In this document: positions 42,738 through 51,120 of the stretch, piece by piece
How positions within the stretch are numbered: position 1 is the first letter of the stretch
Layout of the letters: every line of letters begins with the position of its first letter
NCBI GenBank assembly: GCA_964630785.1
Contig: CAZVZG010000002.1
Location: forward strand, 1-64,000
Length of the DNA: 64,000 bases
Source of the DNA: JADLCX01 sp964630785
GTDB lineage: Bacteria; Planctomycetota; Phycisphaerae; Phycisphaerales; UBA1924
Direction of reading: 5' to 3'
The notes under the pieces: model-generated
What the model was told of the DNA's origin: nothing
Databases searched by the model: none
The model's input: only the letters and a program-made list of their open reading frames with translations
Position numbers and translations under genes: made by a program

Positions 42738-42790
42738 CGAGCGACACTCCCGCGGCTACACGATCGCCCCTTCATCCCTGCCCCGCGCGA

Positions 42791-43573
42791 TCACTTCATC
42801 TCGGTGAACCACCGGCCCCAGCGCGGGAAGTAGTTGTTGTCCGGGTCGAGGCTGAGCGCGACGTAGCCGGCGCGTCCGTAGATCGAGTCCTCGGGCACGA
42901 ACCCGATGAAGCGGCTGTCACGGCTCATGTCGCGGTTGTCGCCCATGACGAAGTACTGGCCCGCGGGAACGACCTTGTCGCCCCAGGTGCTGCGACTGAT
43001 CGCGCCGGGCGTGAGCGTCAGCGCGTGCGTGCGCACCACGCCGGACTGGTCGGTCAGGGCCTCCTGCGCGATGAGCACGTTGACGACGCGGCCGTTGGGG
43101 AGCCGGAACGTCTGCTCGTCGTCGGTGATCTTGTAGCCGCTCTTCACGCCGTTGATCATCAGGTGGTTGCCCTGCATCGAAAGGTGGTCGCCGGGCAGGC
43201 CGATCACGCGTTTGACCAGGCGGATGCCGTCGTCGGGAGACTTGAGCGTGACGATGTCGCCCCGTTGCGGCGTGTCCCACCGGGCGATCCACGAGGTCGT
43301 GAACGGCACGCGCAGGCCGTACGCCAGTTTGTTCACGTAGATGCGGTCGCCCTCGAGGATGGTCGGGCGCATCGAGCCCGAGGGCACGTCGTTCCAATCG
43401 GCGACCACCGAGCGAATGGGCGTTACCACGGCCGCGACGATCGCCAGCGGGATGATCCACTCTTTCAAGACGCGCTTGTGGAACGGCGGCTTTGGAGGGG
43501 TGGGGGTGGTGAGGGGGAGCGGTTGCTCGCCGTGCGGCTGCCAGGTCCGTTCACGCTTGCGCCACTTGAGCAT
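42791..43573 (-). CDS. lepB: Signal peptidase I
   Basis: A 260-residue type I signal peptidase with an N-terminal membrane segment (EWIIPLAIVAAVVTPI), nucleophile Ser67 (VPSGSMRPTI), general base Lys121 (RLVKRVIGLPGD) and the GDNRDMSRDSRFIG box. It cleaves signal peptides of exported proteins on the outer face of the membrane, which fits the many secreted proteins nearby. I chose the ATG at 43,573. The frame is open further upstream, with Pro-rich sequence. No strong ribosome site was seen. Confidence 0.93.
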   Translation of the reverse strand: MLKWRKRERTWQPHGEQPLPLTTPTPPKPPFHKRVLKEWIIPLAIVAAVVTPIRSVVADWNDVPSGSMRPTILEGDRIYVNKLAYGLRVPFTTSWIARWDTPQRGDIVTLKSPDDGIRLVKRVIGLPGDHLSMQGNHLMINGVKSGYKITDDEQTFRLPNGRVVNVLIAQEALTDQSGVVRTHALTLTPGAISRSTWGDKVVPAGQYFVMGDNRDMSRDSRFIGFVPEDSIYGRAGYVALSLDPDNNYFPRWGRWFTEMK

Positions 43574-43799
43574 GGGGGGCCTCGCGGGGTCGGGTCTTGG
43601 ACGATGTGGGAACGGGGACTGGGAGGGGGCGGGGGGACGGCCGCGCATGGGGGCGCGGGACGCTCCAAAGTTACTCCGAATCCGCGCCCGGTGTTCGGAA
43701 AGCCGTCCGGGGGACCGAGCGGGCTACTCGTCGCTCGTCACGCGCGGCGCAGGCCGCGTAAACGGCCATCGGCGAACGATTCTCGGACAGCGATAGGCA

Positions 43800-44825
43800 C
43801 TAATCCGGGTCCGCGGCCGCGGCGCCGGGTTGCGGCCAGTCTTCCGGCGGGCGGTTGAGACGGCTGGCGGTCTGGTCTGAGAGGGGGCGGTGGGGGCGGG
43901 GCGAGCCGCGGTTCCAGAGCTCCATCTGCGGGAAGGGGATCGAGATCCCGGCCTCTTCGAGGGCGAGCTTGACGGCGCGGATGGCGGTCTGGCGGACCGT
44001 GCCGAAGTCGGCGGTGGTGCACCACACGCGCAACTGCCAATCGACGCTCGACGGGCTCAGGCCGGTGACGCCCGCGTCGGGCGCGGGGTCGGCGAGGACG
44101 CCGGGAATGCTCGCGGCCGCGCGGAGCAGCGTGCGGCGCGTGGCGTCGATGTCCGCGCCGTACTCAACGCCGACGTTGATGTCGGCGCGCCGGCGGGCGT
44201 GGTAGGTGATGTTCTCGATGACGCCGCCGAAGATCTGGCCGTTGGGGATGACGATCCGCCGGTTGTCGGGCGTGTCGAGCTTGGTGTGGAAGAGCTCGAT
44301 GTCGTCCACCGTGCCGAGCTGGCCGGCGATGGTGACCGTGTCGCCGATCTTGAACGGGCGGAGGAGCAGCAGCATGATGCCCGCGGCGAGGTTGGAGAGG
44401 CTGCCCTGCAGGGCCAGACCGATGGCCAGGCCGGTGGCGCCGACGACGGCCGCGAGGCTGGTGGGGGCGATCCCGAAGACCGAGAGCGCCGCCACCACGC
44501 CCAGCAGGAGCGTGGCCCAGCGCGCGGCGTTGCTGATGAAGCGGACGAGCGTCTGGTCGAATCGGGGGCGGTTGAGGGCGCGATAGACCGTCTTGCGGAT
44601 CCACGCCGCGACGGCCCACGCGCCGACGAGCAGGAGCACGACGCCCAGCAGGCGCGTGCCCCACTCGGCCGCGAGGTGCAGGGCCCACGCGACCAGCGAG
44701 GCGGTCTGCTGGCGGACTTGGTCGAGCGCCGGGCCGGAGTTCGCGGGCGCGGCGGGCGTAGCGCTCGGTTGCGCCTGGGCGAGGACGAACGACACGATGG
44801 CCGCGGCGGCAGCGGACAAGGGCAT
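43800..44825 (-). CDS. MscS-type mechanosensitive ion channel
   Basis: A 341-residue protein of small-MscS type. N-terminal helices start around residue 45 (LLGVVLLLVGAWAVAAWI). The pore region and the beta domain are clear: GLAIGLALQGSLSNLAAGIM, LRPFKIGDTV, GTVDDIELFHTKLDT and VIPNGQIFG. The C-terminal part carries a Pro-rich tail. The ATG at 44,825 has GGGAG before it. A signal-like start (SAAAAAIVSFVLAQAQ) precedes the channel. It releases osmolytes on hypo-osmotic shock. Confidence 0.9.
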   Translation of the reverse strand: MPLSAAAAAIVSFVLAQAQPSATPAAPANSGPALDQVRQQTASLVAWALHLAAEWGTRLLGVVLLLVGAWAVAAWIRKTVYRALNRPRFDQTLVRFISNAARWATLLLGVVAALSVFGIAPTSLAAVVGATGLAIGLALQGSLSNLAAGIMLLLLRPFKIGDTVTIAGQLGTVDDIELFHTKLDTPDNRRIVIPNGQIFGGVIENITYHARRRADINVGVEYGADIDATRRTLLRAAASIPGVLADPAPDAGVTGLSPSSVDWQLRVWCTTADFGTVRQTAIRAVKLALEEAGISIPFPQMELWNRGSPRPHRPLSDQTASRLNRPPEDWPQPGAAAADPD

Positions 44826-45015
44826 GGTGGGTCTCCCGATCGGGCCCATGTGGGGCCGGGCGGGAGGGTACACGAGCGGTGCGGCGTGCAGAAATGACAA
44901 CTCGCCCCGCGCCGGGAGAGACTCTCCGGCGCGTGAGCGAGTCGTCTGGCGTCCAGAGAGAGCAGAGTGAGGGCGGCCGGGACGCGCGGCCGCGGAGAGG
45001 AGCGGGGAACAAGGA

Positions 45016-45732
45016 TCAGCGGCGGCGGCGTTGACGCCGGCCCAGCAGCATTCCGCCGGCGATGGTCACCAGCGCGGATGGGCCGGGCGAGGGGACGGGC
45101 GGGTGCTGACTGAAGCCGATGTTGTCGATGCCGACGCGCGGCACCTTGATGCCGAGGTTGTCGAGCTCGATGCGGATCTTGAGCGCGGGCGAGTTGCAGA
45201 TCGCCGGGTCGAACGAGAAGCGGCGGTGCGTGGGCGTGCCGGTCTCGCCGGGCGGGAGCGGGCGCGGCTCGACGATGTCGGGAGCGACCTGCCAGTCTTC
45301 GCGGTAGAGCACGACGAGCTGGCCGGTGGTGATCTGGATCGACTTCACGGTCAACGCCTCGCCGATCTGCGAGGCCAGGTCGAAGTAGGAGAGGCAGACC
45401 TCGAAGCCCGGGTCGGCGGAGAGGTTGATTTCGAGGATGCGGTTGCCGGAATTCTCGCGGTAGAGGCAGTTCTCGAAGTCGCCGATGCCGGTGGTCCGGT
45501 AGCGCATGTTGGGGCGGTACTCGACGACGACGTTGGGCGTCCAGCCCAGATCGGAGCCGTAGTGGAAGCCGTTCTGGTCGGCCGCGCTGACGCGATCGCC
45601 ATAGGCTTGGAGCACCAGCGCGTCGTTTCCGACAACGGGGTCGAAGGTGAGGACGGTGGCGCTGGCCGCGAGCGCGGACCCGAGCAAGGCGGCACCGCCG
45701 GCCACCCCGACAAACAGAGCGGGAGAACGCAT
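45016..45732 (-). CDS. Exported protein with PEP-CTERM-like C-terminus
   Basis: A 238-residue protein with a signal peptide (LFVGVAGGAALLGSALAASA) and a beta-rich body. The C-terminus is PSPGPSALVTIAGGMLLG followed by RRQRRRR, a PGPS-type PEP-CTERM-like sorting tag. Such proteins are sorted by an exosortase, none of which is in the window. Function unknown. The ATG has GGAGG eight bases before it. Confidence 0.78.
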   Translation of the reverse strand: MRSPALFVGVAGGAALLGSALAASATVLTFDPVVGNDALVLQAYGDRVSAADQNGFHYGSDLGWTPNVVVEYRPNMRYRTTGIGDFENCLYRENSGNRILEINLSADPGFEVCLSYFDLASQIGEALTVKSIQITTGQLVVLYREDWQVAPDIVEPRPLPPGETGTPTHRRFSFDPAICNSPALKIRIELDNLGIKVPRVGIDNIGFSQHPPVPSPGPSALVTIAGGMLLGRRQRRRR

Positions 45733-46081
45733 GAGAGAGAGACCTCCGCTCGCGGTGCGCGCGGTGACCGCCGCACGCCCGCGAACCCAAACGCGAGCAG
45801 AACGAACCCGGTCTCTCTCTGGAACCCCTCTCCCTGCCCTCTCAAGGGGAGAATAGCACATGCTTGGTCCGTTTCCAACCCCCAAACTGGGAATTTTGTA
45901 GCGGTTGTTGCGCTCCCGGCCTGAGTTCGGAAAGTCTTTTCTGGCAGCGGGTTGCGTTCGCTGGGAACGCCGGGTGCGGGTGCGGCCCGTTGGCCCGGAC
46001 AGGGGAGCGGAAAAACGGGGTGGACGAGGGAGGAAGGGGGTCGGTGTGTGTGGGCCCGGCGGTCCACTTACCATTGCCTCG
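45733..46081. other. 349-bp divergent gap, PEP-CTERM protein/ribBA
   Basis: No gene seen. A small CCCCTCTC-type repeat and an AT-richer spot at about 45,890-45,902 are the only marks. No FMN riboswitch pattern was found ahead of ribBA. Confidence 0.6.
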
Positions 46082-47332
46082 ATGCCGTTCTCGCCCATCC
46101 CCGAGGTCCTCGACGAGCTGCGCGCCGGGCGCATGGTGATCCTCACGGACGACGAGGACCGCGAGAACGAGGGCGACCTGATCCTGCCGGCGCAGTTCGT
46201 CACGCCCGAGGCGATCACGTTCATGCTTTCGGTGGCGCGGGGGTACATGTGCCTGTCGCTCACAGAGGCCGATTGCGACCGGCTGGACCTGCACCCGCAG
46301 GCGGCGCGGAACACGTCGGCGCGGGGGACGCCGTTCACGATCTCGATCGACGGACACCCGAGGCACGGGTTCACCACGGGCGTATCGGCGCGAGAGCGGG
46401 CCCGCACGATCCGCATGGCGATCGATCCGGGCACCGGCCCGGACGATTTCGTGCGCCCGGGGCACATCAACCCGCTGCGCTCTCGCGACGGCGGCGTTCT
46501 GGTGCGCACCGGTCAGACCGAGGGCTCGATCGACCTTTGCCGGCTCGCGGGGCTGTACCCCGCGGCCGTGATCATCGAGATCATGCGCGACGACGGCGAG
46601 ATGGCCCGCCTGCCGGACCTCAAGGCCCTGGCCGAGCGACACGGGCTGAGGCTGTGCTCGGTGGCGCAGATCATCCAGCACCGGCTGTCGGCGGGGCACG
46701 AGTCGCTAGTGAAGCGGTTGGAGCCCGCGGCGGGCACCTCGCTGCGGACGGAGTTTGGGACTTTCAACCTGATTGCGTATGCGTCGGTGCTGGATGCGCT
46801 GCCGCACATCGCGCTGACGATGGGGGGGATCGGCGAGCTGGACCCCGCGACCGGGCGCGGCCGGATCGTGGATGCGCCGACCCTGGTGCGCGTGCACAGG
46901 CGGCACATGCTCGGCGATATCTTCTACGACCTGGATTCCGCGTCGGACGGGCCGACGGGGCGCACGCTGCACAGCGCGATGCGGGCGATCGCGGCCGAGG
47001 GCCGCGGGGCGATCGTGTACATGCGACCGGAGGGGCGCGGCGACAAGCCACTCACCGGTTCGGCCGCGCTGGAGCAGATGCTCCAGACGATCCGACATCA
47101 CGCGGCCCAGGCACAGGACGAGGAGACGCTGCGGGCGGAAACGGCCAGGGACAACCACATGCCGCGGGCGATGCGGGACTTCGGCATCGGCGGTCAGATC
47201 CTGCGGGACCTCGGACTCAAGCGGCTGCGCCTGCTGACCAACCACCAGACCGAGTTACCGGGGCTGGAGGCGTTCGGGCTGGAAGTGGTCGAGCGCGCGC
47301 CGCTGGTCGGCGTATCTCACCAGACGATCTGA
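46082..47332 (+). CDS. ribBA: RibBA: DHBP synthase with degenerate GTP cyclohydrolase II half
   Basis: A 416-residue protein. Residues about 1-205 are DHBP synthase (DDEDRENEGDLI at 23-34, FTTGVSARERARTI, TEGSIDLCRLAG), which converts ribulose 5-phosphate to the riboflavin precursor. The C-terminal part (about 215-410) is GTP cyclohydrolase II-like, with RPEGRG and RDFGIGGQILRDLG. The three zinc cysteines are replaced by H275, S286 and S288, and GRGIGL is GRGDKPL, so cyclohydrolase activity is probably lost. The ATG is at 46,082, with no clear ribosome site. A second, active RibA elsewhere is expected. Confidence 0.87.
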   Translation: MPFSPIPEVLDELRAGRMVILTDDEDRENEGDLILPAQFVTPEAITFMLSVARGYMCLSLTEADCDRLDLHPQAARNTSARGTPFTISIDGHPRHGFTTGVSARERARTIRMAIDPGTGPDDFVRPGHINPLRSRDGGVLVRTGQTEGSIDLCRLAGLYPAAVIIEIMRDDGEMARLPDLKALAERHGLRLCSVAQIIQHRLSAGHESLVKRLEPAAGTSLRTEFGTFNLIAYASVLDALPHIALTMGGIGELDPATGRGRIVDAPTLVRVHRRHMLGDIFYDLDSASDGPTGRTLHSAMRAIAAEGRGAIVYMRPEGRGDKPLTGSAALEQMLQTIRHHAAQAQDEETLRAETARDNHMPRAMRDFGIGGQILRDLGLKRLRLLTNHQTELPGLEAFGLEVVERAPLVGVSHQTI

Positions 47333-47526
47333 GATTGTTCTGCTGAGCGAACAGTTGCGGGATCGAGCGCGAGTTCGCCGATGCTGGGCGATCGGTCGAT
47401 CCACCCGTTGCGTCGCGGCCGTGAGTTTTGATGAGCGCGCCCGAAACAGCAGGCGCGGAGTGTTCGTAAGGGTGGTCACCGCAGTCCGTTGCGGGTCGGG
47501 CTCATGGCGAGCCCCGGGAAGAGAGG

Positions 47527-48672
47527 ATGATGCTGATGCGTGCCGCGTGTGTTTTCCGCGGGGGGGCGGGTCGGCGATCCACAACTGAACAAACTGGGCA
47601 ACAAGGGTGGGCTGATCGGAGCGTGAAACGCTCCGGTCCGGCTCGGTTCGCGTGGGTGCGATGGTCGCGTCGGGCGGCGTTCGCGGGCGCGGCGGCGGCG
47701 CTGGTAGGCATCGCGGGGCCGCGAGCGCGGGCGGTGGTCGGCGGCACACCCGTGCCCGCGAGCGATCATCAACTGGACGCCGTGGGGCTGTTCATCACCA
47801 ACACGTCGTGGACGCCCTGCGGCGGGTGGGTCTCGGGCACGTGCACGCTCGTGGGCGACAACCTGGTGCTGCTGGCGCGGCACTCGGTCGAGAATACGCA
47901 GCGCCAACTGCCGCCCGAGGGGGCCCGCACGCACAAGGTTCGCTTCCGGCGGAGCGCGGACGGGACGGTCAACGGGCACTTCGGCTCGGGCCCATCGGTG
48001 GACTGCGCGGGCGGGTTTCAGGAAATCTTCGTGCGCCGGTTCTTCGGCAACCCGTGGCCGGGGATCGACATGGTGCTGGGCGAGCTGGAGCACGCGCCGG
48101 TGGGCATCGACCCGCTGCCGCTGCAAGTGTCGCACACGATCGAGCCCGGGGAGCCGATCGTGCTCGCGGGCTGGGGCTACGACGGCGCGTGCCTGGGCGC
48201 GGGCGAGGCGTGGACGCTGCGCAGCCGCGCGGGCGTGGTGCCGGCGCAGGACTACGGCTCGTGGTGCTGCTTTGAGTACAACGGCGCGTCGTTCACGGGC
48301 GCGAACTGCTTTGTCACGCCGCCGGGGAGCCGCTGGGTGATCGGGAACCTGCACGATTCGGGGGCGCCGCTGCTCTGGCCCGACCCGCAGGACCCCTCGT
48401 TGCTGCGGGTGGTGGGCATGGTGACGAGCGTGACCTCCGCGCAGAGGGTTTCGGCGTGGAACGAGGGGGGCGGTGTCCCCGAGCTTGCGGACACCCCGCC
48501 GCGACGGTGCGTGTCGGACCTCGACGGCGACGGGCGCATCACGGTGAGCGACCTGCTGGAATACCTCCAGCGATTCCTGAACGGGGATTCCAGCGGCGAC
48601 GTGGACGGTTTGCCGGGATTGGATCTGAACGACCTGTACGCGTTCCTGATGGGATTTTTCTCCGGATGTTGA
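47527..48672 (+). CDS. Trypsin-like serine protease with C-terminal dockerin-like module
   Basis: A 381-residue exported protein. A twin-arginine-like start (SRRAAFAGAAAALVG, about 47-61) precedes a chymotrypsin-like domain starting VVGG at 70. The triad is H119 (LLARHSV), D181 (GIDMVLGE) and S278 (LHDSGAP), in normal order and context, though the GDSGGP motif is HDSGAP. The last 60 residues have two dockerin-like units (DLDGDGRITVSDLLEYL, then DLNDLYAFLMGFFSGC). The ATG follows GAAGAGAGG. It may be processed or matrix-anchored. Confidence 0.82.
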   Translation: MMLMRAACVFRGGAGRRSTTEQTGQQGWADRSVKRSGPARFAWVRWSRRAAFAGAAAALVGIAGPRARAVVGGTPVPASDHQLDAVGLFITNTSWTPCGGWVSGTCTLVGDNLVLLARHSVENTQRQLPPEGARTHKVRFRRSADGTVNGHFGSGPSVDCAGGFQEIFVRRFFGNPWPGIDMVLGELEHAPVGIDPLPLQVSHTIEPGEPIVLAGWGYDGACLGAGEAWTLRSRAGVVPAQDYGSWCCFEYNGASFTGANCFVTPPGSRWVIGNLHDSGAPLLWPDPQDPSLLRVVGMVTSVTSAQRVSAWNEGGGVPELADTPPRRCVSDLDGDGRITVSDLLEYLQRFLNGDSSGDVDGLPGLDLNDLYAFLMGFFSGC

Positions 48673-48856
48673 GATATGCAAGTTGTTGTGGCGACTGATG
48701 TTGTGATGAAGCGACCCGAAATCCGCTCCGTGGGGGCTTGAAAGTTTGGTGTTTGCTTGGTTACCATGCGCCCCGCGGTTGGGCGAGTGGATCGGTGCAT
48801 CGCACCGGGCGCCGGCCGCGGTTGCAGGGCTCGCAAATCAGACAAGGAGACGGTTC

Positions 48857-49552
48857 ATGAAGGCCTCGACGCTGTTGGTGGCGGTGGTGTGCTGCGCGAT
48901 GACGGGCGCGGCGTGGTCGCAGGAGCACAAGCACGACGACGGGAAGGGCCACGACGCGCACGCGGCCCAGCCCACGGACGAGAAGCCGAGCGGGAAGCCC
49001 GAGATGGGCGAGGCGGAGAAGGCGTGGATGGAGTCGGGCGAGCCGGGCGAGATGCACAAGTGGATCGCCAAGAGCGCGGGCACGTGGGACGCGACCGTGA
49101 AGATGATGATGCCGGGCCAGCCGGAGCAGGAGAGCAAGGCGACGGTGACGACGCACATGATCTTCGACGGGCGCTACGCGCACTCGAAGTTCAACGGCGA
49201 GTTCATGGGGATGCCGTTCGAGGGCCTCTCAACGCTGGGCTACAACAAGGCCGCGGGGCGGTTCGAGAGCGTGTGGATCGACAGCATGTCGACGATGACG
49301 ATGTTCGCCACGGGCAAGCTCGACGCGGCGGGCAAGGTGCTGACGCTCACGGGCGAGATGATGGACCCCGCCACCAAGAAGGTGATCAAGCAGAAGATGG
49401 TGACGACGTGGAAGAGCGACGACCAGTACGTGGACGAGATGTACCACGAACAGGACGGGAAGGAAGTCAAGGTGATGGAGATCACCTACAAGCGTGCCCA
49501 GGGCGCGGCCAAGGAGCACGGGGCGACGAAGCACGCGCCCGCCAAGAAGTGA
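48857..49552 (+). CDS. Exported DUF1579 protein
   Basis: A 231-residue protein with a signal peptide (TLLVAVVCCAMTGAAWSQ) and a His-Asp-rich linker. The DUF1579 core is visible: KWIAKSAGTWDATVKMMM, GRYAHSKFNGEFMGMPFEG, MTMFATGKLDAAGKVL. Family members are lipocalin-like and of unknown function. The ATG has AAGGAGA eight bases before it. Confidence 0.85.
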   Translation: MKASTLLVAVVCCAMTGAAWSQEHKHDDGKGHDAHAAQPTDEKPSGKPEMGEAEKAWMESGEPGEMHKWIAKSAGTWDATVKMMMPGQPEQESKATVTTHMIFDGRYAHSKFNGEFMGMPFEGLSTLGYNKAAGRFESVWIDSMSTMTMFATGKLDAAGKVLTLTGEMMDPATKKVIKQKMVTTWKSDDQYVDEMYHEQDGKEVKVMEITYKRAQGAAKEHGATKHAPAKK

Positions 49553-49588
49553 CCGCCTGTGCGTGCGGCGGGCCGGATGAGACAGCGA

Positions 49589-49622
49589 CCACGGGCGCCG
49601 GCGGGTTGGACGGCGCCCGTGG
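49589..49622. terminator. Bidirectional hairpin between DUF1579 and pfk
   Basis: CCACGGGCGCC pairs with GGCGCCCGTGG (11 bp, perfect) around a 12-base loop, followed on the plus strand by TTTGACGG. It lies between convergent stops and could serve both genes. Confidence 0.7.
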
Positions 49623-49631
49623 TTTGACGGC

Positions 49632-50870
49632 TCAGATGGACGTGACCCGTGGCAGCTTTCCGACCAGCGGCAGGAGGTACTTGATGCACGCCGGCGTGAC
49701 GTCGTTGTGGCCGTTGAGGAACTCGGGCGGGAGGTGGCGGGTCTTGGCGGCGACGTCGCGCAGCTCGACGCGCTCGAACGCGCTCTTGTAGGGCCGATCG
49801 CCGACTCGCACGATCGCGACGGAGCCGGAGGTGTGGCCCCGTTGGGCCAGGCGGACCGCGAACCGGCCCGCGCCGCGGGCCTCGCGGGCGTCGATGGGGG
49901 AGGGGTCGGGCCAGCAGCGCTGCAGATAGCCGAAGGTGTCTGCGCGGACGCGCGGGGCCTTGCCGGCGCGGGTCTTGACGGTCTTCTTGACGTGCTCGGC
50001 CAGCGCGTCGCCGAGCGCGCCGGTGCCGGAGAGCTGGATGTTGCCGTGCGCGTCGACGTCGAGGCCGGTGACCAGCGACGCGATGACCGGGCGGCCGTTG
50101 CGGTCGAGCACGCCCTCGCTGACGGCGACCTGGCAGCGTCCGAGGCGGTCGTAGACCGCCTGCACGTCGCCGGCGAACTGCTCGATGCACACCGGCGACT
50201 CGGGGACGTAGATCAGGTGTGGGCCGGCGTCGGGCACGGGCCGGGTTCCGCCCTGCAGGCGGGCCAGCGCGCTGGCCGCGGTGAGGAACCCCGCGTGCCG
50301 GCCCATCACGACATTGATCTTCACGCCCGGCAGGCTGGCGTTGTCGAGCGAGTCGGCCATGAAGGCGGTGGCGACAAACCGCGCGGCCGAGGGAAAGCCG
50401 GGCGTGTGGTCGCTGTGCATGAGGTCGTTGTCCACGGTCTTGGGCACGTGGAAGCAGCGCAGGTCGTAGCCCGTGCCGGCGGCCAGCTCGCTCACGATGC
50501 GGCAGGTGTCCGAGCTGTCGTTGCCGCCGATGTAGAAGAAGTAGCGGATGTCGGCGGCCTTGCACGATTCGAGGATGCGGGCGCAGGCGTCGGCGTCGGG
50601 CTTGTCGCGGCTTGAGCCGAGCGCGGCCGCGGGGGACGAGGCGATGGCGTTGAGCTTCGCGGGCGGTAGCCTGCCGAGCTCGACCAGGGCGGGCGGGGTC
50701 TTGGTGAGCCCGCTGACGCCGTGGCGCATGCCGAAGACCTTCTTGACGGCCTTGAAGGCCTTGAGCCCTTCGATCACGCCGACGAGCGACTGGTTGATGA
50801 CGGCCGTGGGGCCACCGGATTGGCCGATCGCAGCGTTGCCGCGGATGGGCCCTGAGGACGCGGGGGGCAT
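49632..50870 (-). CDS. Phosphofructokinase, probably pyrophosphate-dependent
   Basis: A 412-residue PFK. Diagnostic segments are GQSGGPT near the N-terminus, FYIGGNDSSDT (113-122) and PKTVDND (143-149). The Asp at the second position of the GGNDS loop and the Lys in PKTVDND match PPi-dependent PFKs rather than the ATP type (GGDGS, PGTIDND), so it likely uses PPi for fructose 6-phosphate phosphorylation. MGRHAG is conserved too. AGGAG lies 11 bases before the ATG at 50,870. Confidence 0.85.
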   Translation of the reverse strand: MPPASSGPIRGNAAIGQSGGPTAVINQSLVGVIEGLKAFKAVKKVFGMRHGVSGLTKTPPALVELGRLPPAKLNAIASSPAAALGSSRDKPDADACARILESCKAADIRYFFYIGGNDSSDTCRIVSELAAGTGYDLRCFHVPKTVDNDLMHSDHTPGFPSAARFVATAFMADSLDNASLPGVKINVVMGRHAGFLTAASALARLQGGTRPVPDAGPHLIYVPESPVCIEQFAGDVQAVYDRLGRCQVAVSEGVLDRNGRPVIASLVTGLDVDAHGNIQLSGTGALGDALAEHVKKTVKTRAGKAPRVRADTFGYLQRCWPDPSPIDAREARGAGRFAVRLAQRGHTSGSVAIVRVGDRPYKSAFERVELRDVAAKTRHLPPEFLNGHNDVTPACIKYLLPLVGKLPRVTSI

Positions 50871-51120
50871 CGGGGTGAGACTCCTGGAGAGATCGCGCCG
50901 ATCGTACACGTGGTGGGTCGGGCGGACGGAAGACGTTGCGGAGGGAGTTGTGGCTCGGCCGCAGAGCCGGCCGACATTGGCTGGAAGCCGATGCCACGGG
51001 AAATGGTGCAAAATCTTGCGAACCGGTGCGTGGGTTGGGCCGAATGCTGCTGTAATCTGTCAACGCCGGACGCTCGTCCGGAGAAGTCCGAGAAGGTGGG
51101 TGATTTGAGGAGGCGACGGC

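Noticed and set aside
46000..46081. FMN riboswitch ahead of ribBA
   Set aside because: A CCGGCGGT string occurs at the end, but the conserved core and other helices of the RFN element are absent.
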